DNA of 64,000 nucleotides from an uncultured Thermomicrobiaceae bacterium (GTDB lineage Bacteria; Chloroflexota; Chloroflexia; Thermomicrobiales; Thermomicrobiaceae). Below the pieces are notes generated by a model. That model was not told the DNA's origin. It saw only the letters and a program-made list of their open reading frames with translations, and searched no databases. Location of the stretch: the NCBI GenBank assembly GCA_938082375.1, contig CALKCJ010000044.1:22184-86183 (forward strand), given 5' to 3'. Both the position numbers and the translations under genes were made by a program. Shown here one piece after another: positions 9,198 to 18,207 of the stretch (the stretch's first letter is position 1; each line of letters opens with the position of its first letter).

Positions 9198-9785
9198 ATG
9201 AGCTTCGATGTCCGGGATATCCGGGCCGGCATGGATGTCTACAGCGCCGACAACGTGTATCTCGGGGCAGTGCGACGGGTGGTAACCGGCCCGGCTGCCC
9301 GGCACGAGCGTGTTCCCCAAGAGTTCCAGGCCAGCCTGCTCCCAGGCGAGCTGCTCGGCCCCATGCCCACGGCGACCATCGGCAACCCAGGCCCCTCGAC
9401 CCAGTCGGCTCGACGGCGCTTCGCGAGCCTGCCCGACGGGGCAGAGGCGATCGGGCACGGCCGGATCATCTTCGGCCGAGTGCCACTCCCGCTTGGCTGG
9501 CGCGAGGTCACACTCGACGACGTACTGGCTGTCTCTCTCGAACGTGTCGTCCTGGGGCGTACAGCAGCCGAGCTCGTCGGCGCGGGCGGGCGTGGCCGAA
9601 AGGTCGCTGCCGCCCATCGGGTCACCGCCAGCCAAGCCGAGCAGGGTCAATCCGCCTCGAGCTCGACGATGGGAGGCTCCGGCGGTGGCATGAGGCCCAG
9701 CATGAGGGCCACGTGCAAGAGCAGTCGATGCTCCGGATTGTTGAGATCGCGACCGGTAAGCTGGCTGATCCGGTTCAGGCGGTAA
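9198..9785 (+). CDS. PRC-barrel-like protein, uncertain 3' end
   Basis: 195-codon frame. The first 30 residues (FDVRDIRAGMDVYSADNVYL) resemble the opening beta strands of PRC-barrel/DUF2171-type proteins, which are small barrels often involved in RNA processing or stress. A second similar block lies around residues 90-120 (IIFGRVPLPLGWREVTLDDV). The last 45 codons run antisense over the end of the pucR-type gene and read as low-complexity Ser/Arg, so the natural end may be before 9650 with the real stop lost or shifted. GAGGG lies 11 bases before the ATG. Function unknown. Confidence 0.5.
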   Translation: MSFDVRDIRAGMDVYSADNVYLGAVRRVVTGPAARHERVPQEFQASLLPGELLGPMPTATIGNPGPSTQSARRRFASLPDGAEAIGHGRIIFGRVPLPLGWREVTLDDVLAVSLERVVLGRTAAELVGAGGRGRKVAAAHRVTASQAEQGQSASSSTMGGSGGGMRPSMRATCKSSRCSGLLRSRPVSWLIRFRR

Positions 9786-11209
9786 CTCACGGTATTGCGG
9801 TGAAGGGACAACCGCGCGGCGACTTCTCCAGCACTCCCCAGCGTCAGGTACGCGCGCAGCGTCTCAATCAGCTCCGCCATCCGACCGCTGCCATCAGCAA
9901 GCGGCCCGAGTACCTGGCGACGGAACGCCTCCCCGGCCTCGTGGCCCCAGAGGTAGTACAGGAGCCCATACAACCCGACATCCTCGACCGACTCGAACCG
10001 TAGCATTGGCCCCGGTAATGCGCCGCTTCGCCACAACGCCAGGGTGAAGCGTGCCTGCCGCAGCCCCTCGGGCGCTTCCCGGATCCTGGGCAGACAGGCG
10101 CTCAGGGCCACCGCCCAGCGCAGCTCCCCTCCGGAGCGGGCGAGAGACCGGAACATCTCGGCAGCGCTCGCGAGCTCGACCTCCAGCAACAGGAACGCGA
10201 TTTCGTCACCGAGATCGACCCACCGCTGGCGCGCGAGGCGGCTGGTGGCGCGTCGCAGGAGTTCCAATCCGTGTGGCTGGTCGCGCGGCACGCTGAGCAC
10301 GCCGACCGTTACCGGAGAACGGGGATCGAGCCCGAGACGCGACGCGCGCGACAGCACCGCCGCCTCGCCCCGCGCCCGGCCCAACAAGAGGTCGGCGAGC
10401 AACTCGCCAGCCGACTGCGCTCGGCCGGCGCGACGCGGATCGCGCGCGAGCAGTGTGGCACAGACGCCAGCGGTGATCGAGAGCACCAGCCGGTCGCGCT
10501 CGGTCAGGCCACCAGATCCGGAGTAGAGGGTCAGGTATGCCGGTCGCTCGCCGGGCGTGATCGTCGTAATCAGCAGCTCGCCACCGGATGGCAACGGCAG
10601 CAGGGCCGCGGCCGGATACGGACGTGCTCGGCCCAGCACCGCTGGCGAGACGGGCGCCTGCTCCGGACCAGCCTGGGCCAATACCTGCCCTTCGGTATCC
10701 TGAATCAGGAGCGAGCGGCCACTCGCCAGCGCCGCCACCCGCAGCACGGCCTCCAGCCCGCCGCCTCCCACCGCGGCGCGTGAGAGATCGCGCGACAGCT
10801 CGGTGCTGACGCGGTAGAGGAGGCTACGCTGCTCCGTGAGCAGGCGGTTGAGGGTGAACTCGAGGTCGAGCGGCAGGGGCCCGGGCAGCAAGAGCAGCGG
10901 CAGCGAGCCGATCGGCCCCGGGAAGAGTCCCGTCTCGGTCACGAGCGCTGTCACTGGGGCCTGGCTGATCCGCACCAGCAGCTCGTGGCGCGTCAACGAG
11001 CCGGCCGACTCGATCTCCTGCAAGACGCGTCCGGAGAGGACGATGAGCTCGTCGCCGCGTAGCGGCGGCAGGTGCGGCGCCGCGACGCGCACGGAGACGG
11101 CCCAGGAGATCGACCGTTCGAGGACGGTTTCCTCCGGCACGCCGGACGGCCCGACGAGCGTGAAGCGCCGATCCCAGCGACAGAGATCGCGCAGCATGAT
11201 TTCCGACAT
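9647..11209 (-). CDS. PucR/CdaR-family transcriptional regulator
   Basis: 520 residues. The N-terminal 120 residues match the PucR sensory domain (LRDLCRW ... ELIVLSG). A GAF-like or GGDEF-related middle region follows, and the C-terminus (about 440-505) is the HTH_30 helix-turn-helix typical of this family: ETLRAYL, then AARLSLHRNTVSYRLNRI. Members control purine, sugar-acid or amino-acid catabolic genes in response to metabolites. GGGAGGACGC precedes the ATG at 11209. It is divergent from the MocR-type gene at 11398, with 188 bases between them. The target cannot be deduced; the nearby sugar transporter and the oxidase genes are possible. Confidence 0.85.
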   Translation of the reverse strand: MSEIMLRDLCRWDRRFTLVGPSGVPEETVLERSISWAVSVRVAAPHLPPLRGDELIVLSGRVLQEIESAGSLTRHELLVRISQAPVTALVTETGLFPGPIGSLPLLLLPGPLPLDLEFTLNRLLTEQRSLLYRVSTELSRDLSRAAVGGGGLEAVLRVAALASGRSLLIQDTEGQVLAQAGPEQAPVSPAVLGRARPYPAAALLPLPSGGELLITTITPGERPAYLTLYSGSGGLTERDRLVLSITAGVCATLLARDPRRAGRAQSAGELLADLLLGRARGEAAVLSRASRLGLDPRSPVTVGVLSVPRDQPHGLELLRRATSRLARQRWVDLGDEIAFLLLEVELASAAEMFRSLARSGGELRWAVALSACLPRIREAPEGLRQARFTLALWRSGALPGPMLRFESVEDVGLYGLLYYLWGHEAGEAFRRQVLGPLADGSGRMAELIETLRAYLTLGSAGEVAARLSLHRNTVSYRLNRISQLTGRDLNNPEHRLLLHVALMLGLMPPPEPPIVELEAD

Positions 11210-11259
11210 GCGTCCTCCCGCCCCGGCTCATGCCTCCCCATCGCGAAGCCCATGACGTG

Positions 11260-11287
11260 AGTATACGGAAGCCTTCGAGACATCCAA
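11260..11287 (-). promoter_or_regulatory. Putative promoter of the pucR-type gene
   Basis: On the minus strand a TATACT box (11260-11265) is preceded after 16 bases by TTGGAT (11282-11287). The -10 matches consensus at five of six positions and the -35 at three. It would place the transcript start about 45 bases before the ATG at 11209. Confidence 0.35.
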
Positions 11288-11397
11288 AAGGGCAATATTG
11301 GCTGGCTTGGCCGTCTGACCTGGGTCACAATTGGCTCTTGCCGGGGCCGTTAGAGCCAGGTAGGCTGTATGTCGGATGCATCCAATCGGGAGGGCCT

Positions 11398-12912
11398 ATG
11401 CTGATCGAGCTCGACCGTACCAGCAGCGTCCCCCTCTACCGCCAGATTGCCGACCAGCTCCGCGCGCGGATCACCAGCGGCGAGTTGGTCCCCGGGACCC
11501 GCCTGCCGCCAGAGCGCCGGCTGGCGGCTGTGCTCGGCGTCAACCGAACCACGATCGTGAACGCCTACCGCGAGCTGGCTGCCGATGGGCTCATCGTGGG
11601 CCACGTCGGCCGCGGCACCGTGGTGGCCGATGCCGGCCGGCTCTACGAACCAGGAGCTTCCGCCAGCGGCATTCCCTGGTCTCAGCTCTTCACGTCAGCC
11701 ACCGACGTCATGAACGATCCGCTGTTGCACGACACTATGCTGGTGTCGTCACGGCCTGACGTCATCACCTTCGCGACCGGCATGCCGGCACCAGAACTCT
11801 ACCCGATCGCCACCATGCGCCAGCTTCTCGACGAGGCGCTCCACCAGGCCGGACAAAGCCTTCTCCAGTACTGCCCAGCCGAAGGTTACCCGCCGCTACG
11901 CGAGGCGTTAGCCGGCTGGACAGCGCGCTGCGGCATGCACTGCGGGCCGGACGAGATCCTCATCGTCGCTGGCTCGCAGCAAGGGCTCTACTTGCTGGCC
12001 CGTACCCTGCTTGACCCAGGTGACCTCGTGGCGATCGAGTCGCCCACCTACCTGGGCGCACTCCAGGTCTTCCGCGCAGTCGGTGCCCGGCTCCTGCCGA
12101 TCCCCGTTGACCAACACGGCATGCGCGTCGGAGTGCTCGAAGACGTCGTCACTAGGCGACGGCCCAAGCTCATCTACACACTCCCCACCTTCCAGAACCC
12201 GACCGGGACGACGCTGAGCCGCGATCGCCGCGAGCGACTCCTCGCACTCGCGGCGCGCTATCAGATCCCGATCATCGAGGACGACCCTTATGGTGCACTG
12301 CGCTATGCCGGCGAACCGATTCCGCCGCTGGCCGCGCTCGACCACCACGATGTCGTGGTCTACCTGAGCACCGTCTCGAAGATCCTGTTCCCGGGTTTCC
12401 GGATCGGCTGGATCGCCGCCCCGCGGCTGGTCATCGAGCGCTTGGCAGTGCTCAAGCAGATCGTCGACCTGGATACCAACGCCCTCGCGCAGTGGGCAGT
12501 CTGGGCCTTCATCAGCCGGGGATTGCTCGATTCCCACCTCCAGCAGCTCCGGCGGCACTATCCAGGGCGGCTCGACCGGATGCTGAGCGCCCTGGAACAG
12601 TACGCACTAGGACTGCTCGAGTGGACACGACCAGCCGGAGGCTTCTACGTCTGGTGCCGCTTGACCGACGGGCTACGCGCCCGGGATCTCTTGCCAGAGG
12701 CAGCCCGGCGCGGCGTCGCCTTCGCGCCGGGCGAGAGCTTTCACCCGGACGATGCTGGAGCCAGTACGCTTCGCCTCAACTTCACGTTCCCGCCAGAGAC
12801 GGCCATCGAACCAGGGATCGCCCGGCTGGCCGAGGCAGTGCGGGCGCTCCGAAGCACCCGCTTGAACGGCGACGGCGGTCGGCGAGCCCGCCTGGCGGCG
12901 CCGATCGTCTAG
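11398..12912 (+). CDS. MocR-type GntR regulator with aminotransferase-like domain
   Basis: 504 residues: a GntR winged helix at 1-75 ([20 protein letters not shown] ... [16 protein letters not shown]), a linker, and a fold type I aminotransferase-like domain from about 110. The PLP lysine is in [15 protein letters not shown] and the PLP-phosphate/aspartate region in [14 protein letters not shown]. MocR proteins bind PLP and regulate vitamin B6, GABA or amino-acid genes; some enzymes such as aminoadipate aminotransferases look similar. The pdxS-pdxT pair starts 85 bases downstream on the same strand, so a PdxR-like role is attractive, although classical pdxR genes are usually divergent from pdxST. 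The ATG at 11398 is chosen because the HTH begins right there; the frame is open upstream but without domain content. Confidence 0.82.
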   Translation: MLIELDRTSSVPLYRQIADQLRARITSGELVPGTRLPPERRLAAVLGVNRTTIVNAYRELAADGLIVGHVGRGTVVADAGRLYEPGASASGIPWSQLFTSATDVMNDPLLHDTMLVSSRPDVITFATGMPAPELYPIATMRQLLDEALHQAGQSLLQYCPAEGYPPLREALAGWTARCGMHCGPDEILIVAGSQQGLYLLARTLLDPGDLVAIESPTYLGALQVFRAVGARLLPIPVDQHGMRVGVLEDVVTRRRPKLIYTLPTFQNPTGTTLSRDRRERLLALAARYQIPIIEDDPYGALRYAGEPIPPLAALDHHDVVVYLSTVSKILFPGFRIGWIAAPRLVIERLAVLKQIVDLDTNALAQWAVWAFISRGLLDSHLQQLRRHYPGRLDRMLSALEQYALGLLEWTRPAGGFYVWCRLTDGLRARDLLPEAARRGVAFAPGESFHPDDAGASTLRLNFTFPPETAIEPGIARLAEAVRALRSTRLNGDGGRRARLAAPIV

Positions 12913-12997
12913 TCACGCTCAGCGGGCTGGTGAGACAGACAGTGCCTGGGGACACCACCGAAGCGTGGGAGCTTGGATGAACAGGGAGGACGCGGGC

Positions 12998-13879
12998 ATG
13001 GAGAAGTCGACCTGGACGACGAAGGTTGGCTTAGCACAGATGCTCAAGGGCGGGGTGATTATGGACGTGGTCACCCCAGAGCAGGCACAGATCGCCGAGG
13101 AAGCTGGCGCTGTCGCGGTCATGGCGCTCGAGCGGGTGCCGGCCGACATTCGCCGGGAGGGCGGAGTCGCCCGGATGAGCGACCCGGAGCTGATCCTCCG
13201 GATCAAAGAGGCCGTCACCATCCCGGTGATGGCCAAGGTGCGGATCGGGCACTTCGTCGAGGCACAGATCCTGGAGGCGATCGGCATAGACTACATCGAC
13301 GAGAGCGAGGTGCTCACTCCAGCGGACGACCGTTTCCATATCGACAAGCACCAGTTCACGGTTCCCTTCGTCTGCGGTGCTCGCGACCTGGGCGAGGCGC
13401 TGCGCCGCATCGGCGAGGGCGCGGCGATGATCCGCAGCAAGGGCGAGGCCGGCACCGGCAACATCGTCGAGGCCGTCCGCCACCTGCGCGATATCCTCGA
13501 CGGCCTCCGCCGGCTCCAGGCACTGCCTTGCGAAGAGTTGATGACGGCGGCCAAAGAGCTGGGCGCGCCCTACGAGCTCGTCTGTGAAGTGGCGGCAACC
13601 GGTCGGCTACCGGTCGTACTCTTCTGCGCTGGCGGCGTCGCGACGCCGGCCGACGCCGCGCTGGTCATGCAGCTCGGCGCCGAGGGCGTCTTCGTGGGCT
13701 CGGGCATCTTCAAATCAGAGAACCCCCGCGCCCGGGCGCGGGCGATCGTCGAGGCGGTGACGCACTATCGCAACCCGCAGATCCTGGCCGAAGTCAGCCG
13801 CGGCCTCGGCGAGCCGATGCGCGGGCTGGAGCTGGAGGCGATCCCGGCCGGGCAGCGCCTGGCGCCGCGTGGCTGGTGA
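12998..13879 (+). CDS. pdxS: Pyridoxal 5'-phosphate synthase subunit PdxS
   Basis: 293-residue lyase subunit that makes PLP from ribose 5-phosphate, glyceraldehyde 3-phosphate and ammonia, forming a dodecamer with PdxT. Hallmarks are visible: [17 protein letters not shown] near the start, the active-site lysine in MAKVRIGHF, the second lysine in [10 protein letters not shown], and the phosphate loop [15 protein letters not shown]. Length equals that of the family. The ATG at 12998 is chosen because AGGGAGG lies 8 bases upstream; in-frame ATGs at 12965 and 12977 are less likely. pdxT follows after 14 bases. Confidence 0.97.
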   Translation: MEKSTWTTKVGLAQMLKGGVIMDVVTPEQAQIAEEAGAVAVMALERVPADIRREGGVARMSDPELILRIKEAVTIPVMAKVRIGHFVEAQILEAIGIDYIDESEVLTPADDRFHIDKHQFTVPFVCGARDLGEALRRIGEGAAMIRSKGEAGTGNIVEAVRHLRDILDGLRRLQALPCEELMTAAKELGAPYELVCEVAATGRLPVVLFCAGGVATPADAALVMQLGAEGVFVGSGIFKSENPRARARAIVEAVTHYRNPQILAEVSRGLGEPMRGLELEAIPAGQRLAPRGW

Positions 13880-13893
13880 GCGGAGGGCTGCGC

Positions 13894-14529
13894 ATGGAGC
13901 CACGCATCGGCGTCCTCGCCCTGCAAGGCGACTTCCAGGAACACCTGGCTGCGCTGGCGCGGCTGGGTATTGCGAGACGCGAGGTCAAGCTACCACACGA
14001 CCTAGTCGACCTCGACGGGCTCATCCTCCCCGGCGGCGAGAGCACGACGATTGGCCGTCTGATCCATCGGTTCGGCCTGCGCGAACCGATCCTGGAGTTC
14101 GCCCGCTCAGGGCGGCCGATCTGGGGTACCTGCGCCGGGATGATCGTCCTCGCTCGCGAAGTCGACCCAGAGACGCGTGCCCGTACTCAGCATCTCCTCG
14201 GTCTCCTCGACGTCGTCGTGCGGCGTAACGCCTTTGGGCCGCAGATCGAGAGCTTCGAGACGGAGCTGGAGATCCCAGCGGTCGGAAGCGAGCCGGTGCG
14301 CGCGGTCTTCATCCGCGCACCGGTCGTCTGCGAACTCGGGCCGGCCGTGGAGCCGCTCGCCCGGCTGCCGGACGGCACAGTCGTCGCCGTCCGGCAGGAC
14401 AACCTGATCGGCACCGCGTTTCACCCCGAGCTGACGGGCGACGACCGCTTCCACGCCTGGTTCTGCCGCCAGGCCAGGGCAGCGAGAGCTTGCACCTCAC
14501 CAGAACAGGCGAGCTGCCCCGCTGAATAG
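13894..14529 (+). CDS. pdxT: Pyridoxal 5'-phosphate synthase glutaminase subunit PdxT
   Basis: 211-residue glutamine amidotransferase delivering ammonia to PdxS. GVLALQGDFQEH opens the protein; the nucleophile is Cys in WGTCAGM, and the partner histidine is in FHPELTGDDRFH near the C-terminus. GGAGGG lies 8 bases before the ATG at 13894; a GTG at 13876 overlapping the pdxS stop is an alternative. A short extra tail (about 18 residues after the usual end) has no motif. Confidence 0.96.
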   Translation: MEPRIGVLALQGDFQEHLAALARLGIARREVKLPHDLVDLDGLILPGGESTTIGRLIHRFGLREPILEFARSGRPIWGTCAGMIVLAREVDPETRARTQHLLGLLDVVVRRNAFGPQIESFETELEIPAVGSEPVRAVFIRAPVVCELGPAVEPLARLPDGTVVAVRQDNLIGTAFHPELTGDDRFHAWFCRQARAARACTSPEQASCPAE

Positions 14530-14555
14530 GACAGCGTCTTGCCTGGGCGCTGTCC
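14529..14555 (+). terminator. Hairpin after pdxT
   Basis: Perfect 8-base arms GGACAGCG and CGCTGTCC with an 11-base loop, beginning on the last base of the pdxT stop codon. No U-tract follows, so it is a terminator-like or RNA-stabilising hairpin only. Confidence 0.45.
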
Positions 14556-14570
14556 GCAGCCGGCGAAGCC

Positions 14571-14599
14571 TTGCCAGCGAGGCACAGCCCTGCTACGAT
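14571..14599 (+). promoter_or_regulatory. Putative sigma-70 promoter of the small HTH gene
   Basis: TTGCCA (14571-14576), 17-base spacer, TACGAT (14594-14599). Matches to consensus are five and four of six. It lies right after the pdxT hairpin and about 50 bases before the ATG at 14648. Confidence 0.5.
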
Positions 14600-14647
14600 A
14601 GTTGGTGTACGTACGCGATGGCGAGTGAGAGGCACAGGGGGAGACGC

Positions 14648-14902
14648 ATGCTGGCGAGCGGGCTTCGACGGGGGCTGACCACGCAGGAGGCGGCACAGCT
14701 TCTGCAGTTCCACCCGGAGGCCATACGGTACTGGCTCCGGGTCGGCGAGCTGCGTGGCACTCGTCTTGACTCGACAGACGAGTGGCTGGTCGAACCGGAG
14801 GATCTCCTGGCCTTCCTCCGCCAGAACGACGAGCTCTTGCCCTGGTCGGTGCCGGTGGCCGGTTCCGGCGCGGGGGCCACTGCAGTCGGCCCCACCAGCT
14901 AG
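14648..14902 (+). CDS. Small helix-turn-helix protein, excisionase/MerR-like
   Basis: 84 residues. The core LTTQEAAQLLQFHPEAIRYW is a winged-helix DNA-binding motif of the HTH_17 (excisionase-like) type, followed by a wing-like DEWLVEPEDLLAFLRQ. GGGGGAG precedes the ATG at 14648; an in-frame ATG at 14618 is possible. It has its own likely promoter. The last four bases overlap the end of the convergent rodA gene. There is no integrase beside it, so it is more probably a small regulator than a phage excisionase. Confidence 0.7.
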   Translation: MLASGLRRGLTTQEAAQLLQFHPEAIRYWLRVGELRGTRLDSTDEWLVEPEDLLAFLRQNDELLPWSVPVAGSGAGATAVGPTS

Positions 14903-16041
14903 ACGGGCTTGAAGCCAACGCGTCGTCGATGGACGAGCACGCTCTGGAGCAAGCCCAGGCTGGCGAGCAGCGTCCACAGCGAGCTGCCGCCAAAACTGAT
15001 GAAGGGGAGCGGTAGACCCGTCACCGGCATGATCCCGACGTTCATCCCCATGTTCACGAACGCCTGAAAGAAGATCATCACAGTGATCCCGACGGCCAGC
15101 AACCGACCGAACAGGTCGGGGGCGACCACCGCCACATGGCTCGTGCGCCACAAGAGGAGCAGGTACGCCACCACCAGCGCGACACCGCCGATAAAGCCGA
15201 ACATGCCCATGGCGTGGGCGAAGATGAAATCAGTCGTGCGCACGCGGAGCAGGTCGAGCTGACTTTGCATACTGCCGGCTAGCCCGTTGCCGTACCAGCC
15301 GCCGGTGCCGATGGTAATCTGCGCTTGGATAATGTTGAAGCCGGCTCCGAAATAGTCTCGCTCCGGCTCGAACGAAATGAGCAAACGCTCCCGCATGTAG
15401 TCGTGCAGGACGTACTTCCACGCGAACAGTGCCGCAAGTGGCGAGGCCAGCACCACCCCGACCACGTACAGCAAACGAGTGGGGCTGAAGAGCATCATCG
15501 CCAGCCAGATGGCGGCGAAGACGCCAGCGGTGCCGAGGTCGGGCTGCTGGTACACGAGGAGGGCTGGTACCCCGACGAGCAGGCCACCCAGCGCGAAGTT
15601 CCGCAGGCGGGCCATCTCGCGACCCCGGTTGGCGCTGAAGGCCGCCAGCGCCACGATGACCCCCAGCTTGGCCGGCTCCGAGGGCTGGATCGTCAACGGC
15701 CCCAGTTCGATCCACCGCACCGAGCCACCGATGCTGGTGCCGACCAGCAGCAGGAGTAGGAGCAGCGTCACCGCCAGGCCGTAAATCGGCCAGGCCAACG
15801 ACTTGACGTACCGGTAATCGACCCACGTCAGACCGAGCAACAGCGGTAGTCCGACCGCTGTATAGATGAGCTGGCGTACCGCAAGGCTGTCGAGCCGGAG
15901 CGGCCCGCCGCCCTCGGCGCTCCAGATCACCACCAGCCCGAAGCCGATCAGCACGAGCGTCGTGACCAGCATGTATGGGTCAAGCGCCGCCCAGCTCGCT
16001 GACCGCCGTTGGACTTGCAGCGAGGTGACCACCAATCCCAT
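14899..16041 (-). CDS. rodA: SEDS-family peptidoglycan polymerase RodA
   Basis: 380-residue membrane protein of the FtsW/RodA/SpoVE family with about ten hydrophobic segments. Family signatures are visible: IQPSEPAKLGVIVALA, LVYQQPDLGTAGVF and the C-terminal MNVGIMPVTGLPLPFISFGG. RodA polymerises glycan strands during elongation with a class B penicillin-binding protein. No pbp2, mreC or mreD gene lies beside it, but mreB is 4 kb away on the same strand. The HD-domain gene upstream ends only three bases before this start. Confidence 0.93.
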   Translation of the reverse strand: MGLVVTSLQVQRRSASWAALDPYMLVTTLVLIGFGLVVIWSAEGGGPLRLDSLAVRQLIYTAVGLPLLLGLTWVDYRYVKSLAWPIYGLAVTLLLLLLLVGTSIGGSVRWIELGPLTIQPSEPAKLGVIVALAAFSANRGREMARLRNFALGGLLVGVPALLVYQQPDLGTAGVFAAIWLAMMLFSPTRLLYVVGVVLASPLAALFAWKYVLHDYMRERLLISFEPERDYFGAGFNIIQAQITIGTGGWYGNGLAGSMQSQLDLLRVRTTDFIFAHAMGMFGFIGGVALVVAYLLLLWRTSHVAVVAPDLFGRLLAVGITVMIFFQAFVNMGMNVGIMPVTGLPLPFISFGGSSLWTLLASLGLLQSVLVHRRRVGFKPV

Positions 16042-16044
16042 GGC

Positions 16045-16815
16045 CTACAGCAGCTCCACGCCGTTGATGTTAATGTGGAAGGCACAGCCCAACAACTCGG
16101 CAGCCCGCGCGCTCATCAGCATCCGCGGCAGGAAAATCTCGAAGTAGTGCATCACTGGCGCGATCGTCGTGTCGATCGTCAGCTCCAACGTGATCGACTT
16201 CTCAGCTGGGTTGACGCGCAGGAAGGACGAGACCGCCGCATAGTTGACCCGGTCGTGCTGATCGAACTTGTTATGATCCGGGTTCTGCACCCGGCTCCGA
16301 TGGACGTCTGACTTGTCGGCCAGGATCAAGGCGGCCGACACCGCGTGGATCGGCTCGCCGAGCCGCTGCGTGTCATCGCCGTGGCTGCCGATTGCGCCCA
16401 TCACAATGGCAATGTCCTCCGCAGCCACACCGTAGCGACGCAGGATATCGCGCGCCAGCAGCGCCCCGGTCAGACTATGGTCGTAGCGGCTGATCGCGTT
16501 GCCAATGTCGTGTAGATAGCCAGCGATGGCCGCTAGCTCCTGCTCTCGCTGGTCGTAGCCCAGCCGCCGCAGCACGTTGCGGGCGATATGCGAGACCAGG
16601 TTGGCGTGACGTAGGCCGTGCTCGGTAAAGCCGATCACAGCTAAGTTCGCGTTGCCTGCCTCGATGTAGGCCCGCACCTCCGGATCCTTCTCCAGGTCAG
16701 CGACAGTGATCGGCAGCGCCACTACCGCCGGGCGAGCGGCCGCTTCCGGCTTGGTGGCCCGCACCGCAGCCGCCTCGCCGATGATCTCCGGGATCGACTC
16801 ACCATTGGTGCTCAT
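16045..16815 (-). CDS. HD-domain phosphohydrolase
   Basis: 256 residues. The HD metal-binding set is visible: H in FTEHGLRHANLVSH, HDIGN, and H in YDHSLTG, with a later D in ILADKSDVHRS. Such proteins hydrolyse phosphate esters, often cyclic or regulatory nucleotides; the substrate is unknown. An N-terminal 35-residue stretch is Ala/Pro-rich. It precedes rodA by three bases, so the two are co-transcribed. That invites, but does not prove, a role linked to envelope growth. Confidence 0.85.
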   Translation of the reverse strand: MSTNGESIPEIIGEAAAVRATKPEAAARPAVVALPITVADLEKDPEVRAYIEAGNANLAVIGFTEHGLRHANLVSHIARNVLRRLGYDQREQELAAIAGYLHDIGNAISRYDHSLTGALLARDILRRYGVAAEDIAIVMGAIGSHGDDTQRLGEPIHAVSAALILADKSDVHRSRVQNPDHNKFDQHDRVNYAAVSSFLRVNPAEKSITLELTIDTTIAPVMHYFEIFLPRMLMSARAAELLGCAFHININGVELL

Positions 16816-16887
16816 GACGCTACCCTCTCCATGATGACCCGGGGCTCAAGTATAGCCGCTTCTGCCCCAAGTCTCCGGTGGGTAGGC

Positions 16888-16919
16888 AGGTAGGGGCGAA
16901 TGATTCCTCGCCCCTACCT
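16888..16919 (-). terminator. Strong hairpin downstream of the FAD oxidoreductase gene
   Basis: Perfect 12-base arms AGGTAGGGGCGA and TCGCCCCTACCT enclose an 8-base loop. It lies 15 bases after the stop of the minus-strand oxidoreductase gene and before the HD gene. There is no T-tract. It could stop the upstream transcript or be a copy of a dispersed palindromic repeat. Confidence 0.5.
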
Positions 16920-16933
16920 CATGAAATGTCAAA

Positions 16934-18052
16934 CTAGGAGCCGAAGCGTAGGGGCGAGAGCGCGTCGAGCGGGAGACTCGGGCGCCCCATCGTGATCAGC
17001 TCGGCGATCAGCTCACCGATCGTGGGAGCCAGCGCGAACCCGTGCCCGGAGAAGCCACCGGCGAAGACGAACCCCTCGAGCTCACCCGCCGCCCCCAGGA
17101 TCGGAACCCCGTCCGCTGCGACTGCCTCGATGCCAACCCATCCGCGCACCAGTCGGGCGCGTTCGAGCAGCGGATACACCGCGCTCGCGTCACGAGCGCT
17201 TCCGGCGATGCTCGCCGGCAGCAGCCGCGTGCGCCGCGTCACGAGGTCGAGCCGGCCAGGCCAGCCCCCACCGATCAGGTACGCGCCACCCGGTAACTGC
17301 TTAAGGCTAAGCCGGCGATTCGCGCTCCCCAACACCGGTCGTAGCCGGGACGGCATCGGCTCGGTCACCAGCATCTGGAGCGCCCACGGCTCGAGCGGGA
17401 TGCTGAGCCCGATCATCCGAGCGATCTCGGCGCTCCAGGCGCCGGCCGCGTTCACGACCCAGCGGCAAGAGATCTCGCCCCGCGTCGTCGTCACGCCGGC
17501 CACCCGGTCACGGTGCAGAGTGATGCCGATCACCCGCGTCTGTTGAAGGATACGGGCCCTGAGGCGGGCCGCAGCCCGAGCGAAGGCATGGGTCACCAGT
17601 GTCGGCATCGCGTAGCCATCGCTCGGGCACCAGCTCGCCGCAAGTACCGAAGGGGCAATGCCCGGCACCAGCTCGCGCAACTCGGCCCGGCCAATCATCT
17701 GGACGTCCAGCCCGTGAGCCCGCTCCTCAGCTACCCGGCGCTCCAGTACGGCGACGTCTTCCGGCCGCTCGGCTAGCATCAGGTTGCCGTCCTGCCGGTA
17801 GTGCAGTTCCGCGCTCAGTTCCACCGCCAGGTGGGGCCAGCGCCGAATGGCGCGCAGGGCGATCGGCAGCTCGCGCGGGTCACGGCCTTGCTGCCGCACC
17901 CCGCCGGCACTGGCACCCGAAGCTCCCGCTGCGATCGTCGCTGCCTCGACCAGCGCCACGGTCACTTCTCGTCGGGCGAGCTCATAGGCGACCGCGCAGC
18001 CGATGACGCCCCCGCCGATGACTACGACCTCGGCTGTCGCGCGCTCGCCCAC
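16934..18052 (-). CDS. FAD-dependent oxidoreductase, glycine/sarcosine oxidase-like (DAO family)
   Basis: 372 residues. The dinucleotide-binding motif VVVIGGGVIGCAVAYELARR opens the protein; AAGASGASAGGVRQQG and the C-terminal FVFAGGFSGHGFALAP are typical of the DAO family. These enzymes oxidise a secondary or primary amine of an amino acid, giving the imine and H2O2 or reduced quinone. The start is taken as GTG 18052, because GGGAG is 7 bases upstream and the FAD motif begins eight residues later; an ATG at 18187 gives a 45-residue extension with no domain. Substrate unknown: glycine, sarcosine and D-amino acids are all plausible. Confidence 0.85.
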   Translation of the reverse strand: MGERATAEVVVIGGGVIGCAVAYELARREVTVALVEAATIAAGASGASAGGVRQQGRDPRELPIALRAIRRWPHLAVELSAELHYRQDGNLMLAERPEDVAVLERRVAEERAHGLDVQMIGRAELRELVPGIAPSVLAASWCPSDGYAMPTLVTHAFARAAARLRARILQQTRVIGITLHRDRVAGVTTTRGEISCRWVVNAAGAWSAEIARMIGLSIPLEPWALQMLVTEPMPSRLRPVLGSANRRLSLKQLPGGAYLIGGGWPGRLDLVTRRTRLLPASIAGSARDASAVYPLLERARLVRGWVGIEAVAADGVPILGAAGELEGFVFAGGFSGHGFALAPTIGELIAELITMGRPSLPLDALSPLRFGS

Positions 18053-18207
18053 CCGCTGGCTCCCTGCCCGCCCATCCACCTGCGCACGGCTAGTATCGGC
18101 CGGATCGCACCCCCGAGCAAGGCCGGGGCGAGGTACTCGATGAAAAGTATCCTTTACTGAGAAGCGGGTGGCGCGGCACCACGCCACCCCCCGAGCACGC
18201 CGGTCGG

